Assembly: GCA_018857735.1 (NCBI GenBank) | Contig: JABMCL010003271.1 | Location: 580,001 to 644,000, forward strand | Origin: Alviniconcha marisindica | Lineage: Eukaryota; Mollusca; Gastropoda; Provannidae | Direction: 5' to 3' | Length of the DNA: 64,000 bases | Part shown: piece after piece, positions 12,926 through 21,956 of the stretch | How the letters are laid out: the number at the start of each line of letters is the position of its first letter | Position numbering within the stretch: position 1 is the stretch's first letter | Notes under the pieces: generated by a model | What the model was told of the DNA's origin: nothing | Databases searched by the model: none | Seen by the model: the letters and a program-made list of their open reading frames with translations, nothing else | Position numbers and translations under genes: made by a program

Positions 12926-13532
12926 TTGGTCATTTTCAATTTTAAAATGACCCATGCTGACAGTAGTGGAGGATGCAACTTACGTGACAATGATATCACT
13001 TTCGACTCGGCGTTTTAGTATTCGAACAACTGAATGAAATTTCTTCTGCTAAAATTGTGTCACGTACGGTGATATTTTTCACATAGGAAATAAATAAATA
13101 GTTAGAATGAAACCTGGTAAGTTACTTTTTGTGTTGAGCATACTAGTTGATGCGTCCTAGCCAACACTGTCAAAGTCAGCGAGTAACTTGACTCGATGTG
13201 ACACTGACACTTGACACTTAGTCTTAGACACCGGCGATGGGCCCGACGACCATCCTCGGCAAGTAGTTCAGCGCCCGGCATCTTGCAAAGGACGCGACGT
13301 AATGATATTTATAGCCGGCTTGTTGGTTGGTTGGTTAACGCCGAGTTGTCTCCGAAGAGGTACTGGCGGGGAGTCGAGATCCCAGGATGTGGGAGTAGAG
13401 GGAGACTAACGCCGCTAATGTCATCACCAGAACGATTGTACATTAAGATGGGCAGCGATGAGAGCCTCTCATTAATAGACGATCTTCGGAAATCCAAAGG
13501 ACTGCACTCAGTAAGTGCCTACGGGCATGGAG

Positions 13533-13534
<2 letters not shown>

Positions 13535-13592
<58 letters not shown>
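13535..13592. repeat. TA microsatellite
   Basis: ~28 TA units inside element C. Confidence 0.95.
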
Positions 13593-13596
<4 letters not shown>

Positions 13597-13627
13597 ATAC
13601 CTGCGGGTGTAGCGCAGGACTCACACA

Positions 13628-13788
13628 TAGTTCAGGAGCTGTGTGAGAGTCGAGGTGGCCGTCCTGAGCTGTCCGTCCCAACGAGCCGTCTGGTTTCCGT
13701 GGACGTAAAGAATTATTAAACCGTGCTTCGGCATTGGTCACAACTTGTCCCTAATATGTCAACTGACATCTGAGGACATTAAGCATCA
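13628..13788 (+). repeat. ~165-bp dispersed repeat copy inside element C
   Basis: Near-complete copy ending TCTGAGGACATTAAGCATC, directly downstream of a TA array. Confidence 0.7.
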
Positions 13789-14261
13789 CTTCATCAACGT
13801 GCAGCGCAGAGTAAGTACGCTTTTGTTGAGGGTACAGTGTGCACGTGGGCAAGATGACGGATACCCGTAAGCAAAAGGCAAAAAAAGCATCAAAAATGCC
13901 GATCAAGCACTCACTGTTCGTGGGGAACATGCAGATCGGTTAGTAGGTTCCCCCAGCTGGTAGTCTAGTATAAATAATAATAGGTCTATGCCTGAAAATC
14001 TAAAACTGTCGCAGATCGGCTCTTCTCCGCAGCCGCCTCCATTCAGGGAACTTCACTCTCCCGGAGTACGAAAACACTGTCAAATTATCTTCGCCTGTTA
14101 TTTCCGGAAATCGTCTATTGTGAGGGGCAGTCAAAAGACAGTGTCCACAAGTCACGACTCAGTTTGAAGAGAAAGGAGAGCCGACTGAAGCCGCGGAATC
14201 GAACCGAGGCTCTTCTGCTTAGCACCATAACGCCTCACCTCTAGGCCAGATCGGCTTGGGG

Positions 14262-15050
14262 AGCGCGGGTAGCTGTGTGGTTAGAGCGCTGCTGGACTCG
14301 TGATCGAAAGGTCGCGGTTCGAGTCCAGACAGGAGCGGCGGGAGAATTTTCTTTTCCAGTGTCTAACTTAGTAAAATCCAAGGAGACGGTCGGAAATTCC
14401 TGGACCGTTTTAAAAGTTATTCTGGGTCACAAATATCATCGCAATCATTAAATGAGGTCCATATCTACCAGTTACAGCCGAAATCCGCAACAAAAGGTGA
14501 TTTTTTTCATATATTTTTGTCTATGATTGTTTCGAGTTGGCGTCACGGATCGGCAAATGGCGAACGAAGCCGACGAAGTGCTGCTAGGTAAGCGGCCTCG
14601 TTAAACAAGCTGCGGCAATTAAAAACCACGGAAAATGTACGGAAAAATTGCAATCTGAGAACGTTGAATCGTGAGTACGATTGTCTTGCCAAAATCGGCA
14701 CTAAGGAAGCGTTCACGTTATTACTGGAAAACTAGGTCAAACGTCAAAGGGCAACATGCGCCGACTCGAACTGACAATCAAACAGTTTTTTTTTTTTAAA
14801 TCATCTTTTGTTGCGGATTTTGCTGGAATCGGTAGATATGGATCTCATTTAATAATTGTGATATTTGTGACCCAAAATAACTTTTAAAACGGTCCAGGAA
14901 TTTCCGACCGTCTCCTTGGATTTTACCTCTAACTTTTTGTGCTGACTCTTAGTTTGGTGTCCGTTCCACCCCCGTGCTACCGCAAAAGATCAGTCCCGGC
15001 CATTCTGCCAAAAGTGCAGGTGGCAGGTTATAGCTAAACACGCATGCTCC
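14262..15050 (+). mobile_element. tRNA-derived SINE family 2, split by element B
   Basis: Head with A-box TAGCTGTGTGGTTAGAGC (14270-14287) and B-box GGTTCGAGTCC (14316-14326), then element B (14370-14927), then the remainder beyond the second TCTAACTT. The anticodon-like loop reads CTCGTGA, but there is no paired acceptor stem. The 3' limit is uncertain. Confidence 0.55.
14370..14927. mobile_element. Non-autonomous DNA transposon B with ~140-bp TIRs and 8-bp target duplication
   Basis: The left arm (14370-~14510) and right arm (~14787-14927) are long inverted copies starting (A/G)GTAAAATCCAAGGAGACGG and including TTATTYTGGGTCACAAATAT. Direct TCTAACTT flanks both ends (14362-14369 and 14928-14935). 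Long TIRs with an 8-bp duplication suggest a hAT or Mutator-like non-autonomous element. The middle ~275 bp has no coding signal. It interrupts the tRNA-derived SINE that starts near 14262. Confidence 0.8.
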
Positions 15051-15162
15051 CAACGTATGTAGCTTTGCATAAAGTAGCATGGTTGTATGGTGTACACAGA
15101 ACGCGGCAGTTTCACGTGGCACCAGCCATATAACAACCCAACAGCGCTGTCAGTACACCTGT

Positions 15163-15483
15163 GAGCCGGTTTGGCCTAGCGGTAAGGCGTTAGGTTGGTA
15201 AGCGGAAGGACCTCGGTTCGATACCGCTTCGGCTCTCCTTTTTCTTCAAAAAGGTTATGTGGTTTGTGGACACTGGCTGTGACTTTGTCCATCACTTCCT
15301 ACTGAAACATTAAAATGGCTCTCATTGCTGCCCATCTAAATGCAGGTATCATTGTGGTGGTGACAGTGAGGCGATAGGTATATAATCTCCCTCTCCCCCC
15401 ACCTCCATACCCCCTCCCCCCTTCTCCCCGTCCCAAATAAGCCTTATGGTTTATGTGGACGTTAAGCACCATGTGTACTTACT
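15163..15483 (+). mobile_element. tRNA-derived SINE family 1, full copy
   Basis: Begins GAGCCGGTTTGGCCTAGCGG (A-box 15172-15189), B-box GGTTCGATACC at 15215-15225, body with ATTGCTGCCCATCTAAATGC, C-rich stretch, GTGGACGTTAAGCACC, then a TACTTACTT tail. The head resembles a tRNA but lacks a proper acceptor stem, so it is a SINE, not a tRNA gene. Confidence 0.75.
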
Positions 15484-15764
15484 TCAGTACATCCCTTCGG
15501 TGGATACTCAAAACATGCTATAAAAAAATAAAAAATAAAAGCTGAAGTCACTGATGCGGCAAAAGCGCAGTGAGTCTGCTCGAGAGCGGAGAATAGAGAT
15601 CATGATCAATCAATCAACGTACAGCAGCCGCGACGGGCCGGCCTTGCGGCCGAAGTATCTTACTGACGTTCAGGGACACCAGCTGGCGGGTGTTTGCAGT
15701 GAATCACCGACTGACTGTACATCATCATGTACTACCCAACGGCAGCATTAGTCGGAGTTAAAGA

Positions 15765-16260
15765 TCTACGTTCCCTCCTATGCATCAGTCGCGGTATTAA
15801 AGACCTACGACGGTTCCCTCCTACTCGCGGTATTAAAGACCTACGACGGTTCCCTCCTACACATCAGTCGCGGTATTAAAGATCTACTGACATTCCTTCC
15901 TACACATCAGTCGTGATATTAAAGATCTACGTTCCCTCGGCCCATGCCATGTGAGTCGCGGTATTAATGATCTACGTCAGTTCCCTCCTACACATCAGTC
16001 ACGGACGGTATTAAAGATCTACGTTCCCTCCAACACATCAGTCACGGACGGTATTAAAGATCTACGTTCCCTCCTACACATCAGTCACGGTATTAAAGAT
16101 CTACATCAGTTCCCTCCTACACATCGGTCGCGGTATTAAAGATCTACGTTCCCTTCTACACATAAGTCGCGGTATTAAAGATCTACGTTCCCTCCTACAC
16201 ATCAGTCGCGGTATTGAAGATCTACGTTCCCTCCTACGCATCAGTCATGAGGCTGTTCCC
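15765..16260. repeat. ~39-bp minisatellite, about 12 units
   Basis: Unit: TCCTACACATCAGTCGCGG, then TATTAAAGATCTACGTTCCC, with indels (some units carry extra GACGG or CATCAG). Confidence 0.85.
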
Positions 16261-16817
16261 CCCTGCCACGGTTGAGTAAGTTCCTCAGCCGCTCTGAATC
16301 AGGCAGTCATCAAGCCGTAGCAGCCACGGCCATACGTGCAACCAGTATGCGCCTTCAGCACTGACACGCCGGCCAGCCTAGTGTGCCCGCTATGTCTCAA
16401 GTGGCCTGCCGGCCACGGCCACTGTGGTTGAACTGACGTGACTTGCCGACTGGGCCCGGCGGGCCACAACAGCCTGGAAGGTTAATAATAATAATAGTAA
16501 CAATAATAAAAGTATTTATATAGCGCGAAATCTTTTCCGGAGACAACAGATGTTTATAGACTCAAGACTGTGACGCACCTGTTCAATAACGGCTATTTCT
16601 AAACTGTTTTTCACAGCCGTGCCTGTCCCACTATCAGTCTGACGCGCGACTGTGTGTGTGTGTGTGTGTGCTGCAACCTTGTGCGGTACATGGGCGCTCT
16701 AGAACTTAATCCTCAAATTATTATAGCTCGGTGTCTCCGCCAAACCGGCTTTGTTCGGGCGGAAGGATAACTATGTGTGCGGCTGTGAGTCTCTCGAGTG
16801 AGTCACTGGTCCCAATC

Positions 16818-16945
16818 AGTCTGTGCCACTCAAAAAGTCTAACGAAAAACGCTTCTGACTTTATTCACCACTCAAAAAGTCTGACAAAAACGCTTCTGAC
16901 TTTATTCACCACTCAAAAAGTCTGACAAAAACGCTTCTGACTTTT
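16818..16945. repeat. ~41-bp tandem repeat, 3 units
   Basis: CACTCAAAAAGTCTGACAAA and AACGCTTCTGACTTTATTCA alternate. Confidence 0.8.
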
Positions 16946-17240
16946 GTACACAAACTTAAAGAAAAACGAAATTGAATCAAGTTAAGCATATTTCGCGGAT
17001 AAAAATATTTGCATGGACGGTTTTCAGGTCAATTCAGCTGCGTCTTCGGTTTCTCAGTGAGTCTCCCTATTAATAATCATCATCTACCTCACATCCGGCC
17101 AAAATGAACGAAAGAGAAAACCGGCTCTCAGCCTGGAGTTGGAACTGAAGTTTCGGCGGCACAAGTTATGCGTCGGCTCATGGTGGATGGTTCAATCACG
17201 GTCGGGTCACTCAGCAAACCAAACTAGGCCTAATATCATA

Positions 17241-17710
17241 AGGAGGCGGCCGTCGGAAATCGATCCTGGGATACTTTACTACTGAAACGCCATTTTGGGT
17301 CACAAATCAGTATCATCAGAATCATCCAAACCGCTAAGTCAGCACGGTCATATCAAGCCGGTGAGTAAAGCCGGTTAAGATTTGCAACCGAAAAGCCGTG
17401 CCAGTTTTATCAGTCACTGAGTATGGCGCCACTCAGTAACATTTGATTCTAGTCAGTTACTGAGTAATACCGCGGTGCTTGCCTCCTCAGTAGCCGGGTC
17501 CTACTGGTGTCGGAAAATCGGTCGATCCGCGTCAGTGTACCCGGACAACTGACCTTAGTTTTACAGACTGTAAATGTAATGAAACTCACATTTCTTGCAA
17601 ATTTTGGCTTCATTCGCTAGATATGAAGCTGTTGATTTGAATGGTATTTGTCAGTGTCACGTGACCCAAAATGGCACTTCCTAAAATGTTTCACGAATTT
17701 CCGACTGTAG
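17241..17710. mobile_element. Diverged second copy of element B
   Basis: The left end has CCGTCGGAAATCGATCCTGG and CCATTTTGGGTCACAAAT; the right end has GTGACCCAAAATGGCA and ACGAATTTCCGAC, in inverted orientation, as in the 14370 element. The arms are eroded and I see no clear target duplication. Confidence 0.6.
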
Positions 17711-18264
17711 CCACTGCTGAAACAGTCAGTGGCGACGGCCAGGGCTGGATGTGGGCCACGCAGTTTTGCGCTGTTGGCACTCCCTTCTTCCCTGGTTAAC
17801 AGCGAGACCGCTTCGAAAACGGCATCGAAAACGGCATAGCGGAATGCCAAAGCCGTAGTGGCGGGGTGACTGACCAGGCGTCAAATCATAACTGACCGAG
17901 ACTGGCTATACTATTATTATTTTATGTATTACACACGGTTTGAGCACGGCTGTGCCAGGTCTGTGTGTCTGTTTCAGTCATTGGCAACACCACGTGGTCC
18001 GAGTTTCACGACATTGCATCATCACAAGCCGCGGATAAAAAGACTTCGATTTTCCGGCGCCGTTTCAGTGTATAGTACGCGATGGCAGAGATATCACATA
18101 CGCACGTCAAACATCCCGTAAGTATGTTAGAGTTCGGCGGATTAGGGAAATACCAAAATAACTAGATACACCAAAAGTGTCTGACTTCTTGAACAAGTGT
18201 TGGGTCTCCACAGGAAAGAGAAAACAGCGCTTGCCGCTAGAATGAACTCTCCATGAAACGGGAG

Positions 18265-18330
18265 CTACCATTGGTTACAAGCACACTGCGTCTGATTGGC
18301 GCGAAGCCTACATGATCTCAGAGAGCTGCG
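18265..18330 (+). promoter_or_regulatory. Candidate SLC7 promoter with two inverted CCAAT boxes
   Basis: ATTGG at 18270-18274 and again at 18295-18299 (within ACCATTGGTTA and CTGATTGGCGC) are 25 bp apart in CG-rich DNA. Paired inverted CCAAT boxes are typical NF-Y promoter sites. They lie ~140-165 bp upstream of the donor at 18435. No TATA box seen. Inference only. Confidence 0.35.
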
Positions 18331-18434
18331 GGAAAACAGACCAGACTGCAAGTCGCGCGTTCCTACTGATGGCTACTAGAATCGTCAAAACACACCCAGC
18401 TTCGCTGCAGACAAATTTCGAGACAATTATCTAG
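18330..18434 (+). other. Candidate noncoding first exon of the SLC7 gene (5' UTR)
   Basis: Ends at the perfect donor CTAG|GTAAGT (GT at 18435) just below the CCAAT pair. It could splice to an acceptor TTTGTGTGTGCAG ending at 20115, giving a short leader (20116-20227) with no upstream ATG before the SLC7 start. The 5' boundary is approximate. Confidence 0.33.
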
Positions 18435-18435
18435 G

Positions 18436-19536
18436 TAAGTAGTGTAGCGCGAAACCTATCTAGGTCTCCCAGTCTAAACTGCGCAAGGACAGGTGTGAGA
18501 GATGTGTTCGGCCGCATTGTGGTGATGTTGACACAGCCCGCGATACAGCGAACACGTGGCCCGAGCACTGCGGGTTTATGTCAGTGTTTTTTTTTTTTTT
18601 TTTAACGCAGCACAGATTTCGGGCAGGGTAAGGTGACTTGTGAGCAAAAATATCTTACATCTGGTAGGCGTGTTTCGGCTGACGTGCAAGCTTTTCCAGT
18701 TGTTTGTTATGGTAAGGATGGGGGTTGAAGAAAGCTTGATAATTCAGCTAACCGCGTTCCTTTGTCGTCTGAGACGGATTGAGTCATTGATTGACTCAGA
18801 AGAAATTAGAAATGTTGATGATATTGATAGTGATACTGATGTTTTTCGCAGATACAGCGGCTGGCAGTGAGTGGAGCACGCCATGAAGAGATTGGTGAAC
18901 AATTGAAGCATACATGTACACATGTGTAACCAACGATTGCGATTCTTTTTTCTGTTTTTCAGTGGCATCTGTAGCAACTGCAAATGTTGGCTAACACCAT
19001 TTTTGTTTTACAGTTGTTTATGATGGTTGCTCGGTTTTTAGTTCCACGCTGTCACAAGCTTTTGTTGGGTTTCTTACACTTACAGTCATCAGTTTGATTA
19101 ATCTGCTACTACTGTCTAGTACTACTAAAAATGTAAAATGCATTTTCTCAATATCTATTTTTCAATATCTACTGCTGAAGTACTGTTGTTCGTGTTACAA
19201 GTGTTATGCTATCTGTTATTAATTGAAAGATGTATTTAATTTATAACAGAAAATGGGATCTGTAAGTGTGATGTGTGCATTGAGTTTTAGTGTGTGATGT
19301 GCACATGAAGGTGAGATGGGCACTAATGAGTTTGCCTAAATCAGTCAGTGTTGACTGGAACAGTGGAACTGGAAGTGGAAGTGAGAAGAACTGAAATTGA
19401 AAAATGCTTCTTTGCACTGAACCTTTGCCATTGGGTTTTCACTATCTATATATATATAGTCTGATGGCATTAGCCCCCCAACTTCAGTGCATGCATACAA
19501 TGTATAGGTGTGTATGAACTATGATGTGTGTGTGTG

Positions 19537-19584
<48 letters not shown>

Positions 19585-20115
19585 ATCAGCCTGATGTGTT
19601 CCATCAAGGTGTGATTTGCTGTTGTGATTTGCCTGGTGCTGTCATTTGCCTGGGTACAGTGATGGGTTCCAGGCACATTTGACATCACATAATATATGTG
19701 TAAATTCCCATTATTATTGTAATAACTTTTATGATTTTGTGTGGTTCCCAGTGATTTCAGTTTTCATTGAGCCCAGGGTTGTGTTCAGAACTGAAAAATG
19801 TGGGATCAGGACTGAAATATCAGTGGCACAGACCAAGAGTGTGTGGGGGTTCACTGTCTCTTGAGAGACAAAGTTAAGCGCGACTGAGTGTGGTCACCAA
19901 ATGGATGGGTGACCATTATGTGTTAGGCTTTGCACCCACCCTGAGGTTTCTCTGGAGTCAGATTCTGTTATTAATTCCAGTATCATTACCACTTTACCAG
20001 TGTTTAAAAATAAATAAAAACGGAAGCTTGAACACCTATGGATCAGATTCATACGAAATCTATGAGGAGGGGGTTGGAGACACTCGTTGCAAAGCGTATT
20101 GGTTTGTGTGTGCAG
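18436..20115. other. Putative SLC7 5' intron, no coding sequence
   Basis: AT-rich, CG-poor from ~18.6 kb on. Contains a T run (18587-18603) and the GT array at 19.5 kb. Open frames here look random. Confidence 0.5.
19522..19580. repeat. GT microsatellite
   Basis: ~28 GT units with one TTG interruption. Confidence 0.95.
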
Positions 20116-20227
20116 CACTTTTAAATACACGTCACTACAGGACTAGCAACACTGACAGAACCCAGTCCTTGACAGGAAGAAGGAGCGCTTTAACAACAGT
20201 GTGACCAGTGACACTGAGACAGCAACC
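20116..20227 (+). other. Likely SLC7 5' UTR segment of coding exon 1
   Basis: Lies between a candidate acceptor (ending 20115) and the ATG. It contains no ATG and reads into the AACCATGG start context. The acceptor is a guess from sequence; an unspliced leader is also possible. Confidence 0.35.
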
Positions 20228-20681
20228 ATGGGCAAAGGGAGAGCAGCCAGCGTTGAAGCAATTCCTGAACAGGTGGGGCTCAAGAAACAGATCACGCTGT
20301 TCCAAGGCGTTGCCATCATCGTTGGCATCATCATCGGCTCTGGCATCTTTGTGTCCCCCGTGGGCATCCTCATCCACGTCAAGTCGGTGGGCATGTCGTT
20401 GATCATGTGGGGGGTGTGTGGCCTGTACAACACACTGTGTGCACTGTGCTATGCGGAACTTGGCGCGTCAATACCACAGTCGGGTGGCGAGTACATCTAC
20501 ATCAAACGGGCGTTTGGAGATTTCCCGGCATTCGTGTGCCTGTGGATCAACTTCACGCTGATCTGCCCTGTGGGAGTGGCTGCTCTTAGTCTCATCGCCT
20601 CTCTCTACATCCTGCAGCCCATCTTCCAGGACTGCCTTGTGCCAGCCATCGCGGAGAAGTTTAGTGCCATCGTCATTGTAT
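20228..20681 (+). CDS. SLC7 coding exon 1 (residues 1-151 plus first base of codon 152)
   Basis: Encodes the short cytosolic N-terminus and TM1-TM3, including GSGIF at 37-41 and candidate heavy-chain cysteine C136. The donor t|GTGAGT at 20682 is consensus and leaves phase 1. The open frame continues past the donor to 20791, but that extension is intronic because the downstream exon continues the protein only from this donor. TM3 carries C113-P114-V115-G116 where LATs have an RPxSQ-type motif. Confidence 0.93.
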
Positions 20682-21882
20682 GTGAGTGTTGTCTTTGCTT
20701 CATAAATAGTAGTACCTTCCAACTTCTTAGGTCCATGCTGATGATGTTGTCTGTTGAACCGAGTCATGAAGTGGTGTACACATGGTCATGATTATAAATT
20801 ATACCAGTGTGTAGGCTGTTGCAGGGATCACGTACACTTTCAAGAAATTCTGAACTGTACAGCAAATGCATTGTCTTGAAAGAAACATGTATGGTACTGG
20901 TTGTTGGTACGTATACATGTGCGTAACCAAACATGACACTGAGCATGTCAAGTGAAAAGCAGCTTTTGCATGTCATTACTTGGTGATCAGCATTATATTT
21001 GTCATGTGTCAAACTTGAGTTTATTGTTTTTTTGTTACCATGCAGTTTTGAATGCTGAACCCATGACCATGTTCAGTCATGCAGAACACTGTTGTCACTA
21101 TTGACAGATATGGATTACTATTATTAATACTAGTATTAGATTATTAGTATTGGTATTACACAGACTGGTAACTACTGAGGTGATGTTTGCAAGTGTGACA
21201 AATGCTCCTGATGAAGTAAAACACTGAAAGGTATGAACTATGATTGATAATGACTAAATGAGCAATTGTTCAAAATCAAATCCCATGCATTTACAATACA
21301 CCCAAAGAGTCCAGATTTGTATGACAGACTGCATTTTAATTAAAGGCATTAAGTAGTCTCTCTCTTTTCACTCAGTCTCTGTCACTCTGATGTGGTGCGA
21401 AATCAGTTGTCAGAACATACCAACTTTGACAATGACAGCTGCCAGTCCAGGGTGGGTGACGTTGAATGAGGTCAGTGGTAGTTCACTGCCTGCATCACTT
21501 TCTGGCCACATTGCTAGTTTCCTGCCGTTTATATGTCTGTGGGACCAAACACATTTTGCAGTTCAGCATAATGTTACAAAAGGCAATGCAAAAAACTCCG
21601 ACGACTTGTTTTTTAGTCGTGGTGATAGTTTTGAACCAGTCCCTTCCACTAGCTTTAAGCTGACTGACAATTGGCTGCCTACTCAAGAAAGTAAAGAAAC
21701 CAGTCAGGAATCTGCGAATACTAGTGAAAGGTCAAGATCTATCCAGGCACTGGTGAAAACTGTTGATAACCAGGAGGGTCCCAAGCTTGAGTATACCAAA
21801 TATAGTGCTGTTAAGTGTTATTCATCAGCCATATCAGGCTTGCATAGAATTCTGCAGTCGGCACAAGATGCTGAATTTTAAA

Positions 21883-21956
<74 letters not shown>

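Larger units (their letters stand above)
13476..14117. mobile_element. TIR element C inserted into a SINE (short TIRs, TA flanks)
   Basis: TAGACGATCTTCGGAAAT at the left and ATTTCCGGAAATCGTCTA at the right are inverted copies (16 of 18 match) starting with TA on both sides. SINE sequence resumes on either side (…GAGAGCCTCTCATTAA / TTGTGAGGGGCAG…), matching the uninterrupted copy at 8112-8150. The interior carries a TA microsatellite and a copy of the ~165-bp repeat (13628-13788), so it is a nest of three or more insertions. Confidence 0.6.
13385..14256 (-). mobile_element. tRNA-derived SINE family 1, copy split by element C
   Basis: The body lies at 13385-13475 and the tRNA-like head at 14118-14256 (GATCGGCT head, GAATCGAACCGAGG as reverse B-box). 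Element C (13476-14117) separates them. Confidence 0.65.

Noticed and set aside
15163..15235. tRNA gene on the + strand (and its relatives at 8190-8265, 14262-14330, 36400-36485)
   Set aside because: A and B boxes are present, but acceptor stems do not pair and the sequences continue into repeated SINE bodies.
15765..16260. CRISPR-like array of short repeats
   Set aside because: Units are tandem without unique spacers and the context is eukaryotic; it is a minisatellite.
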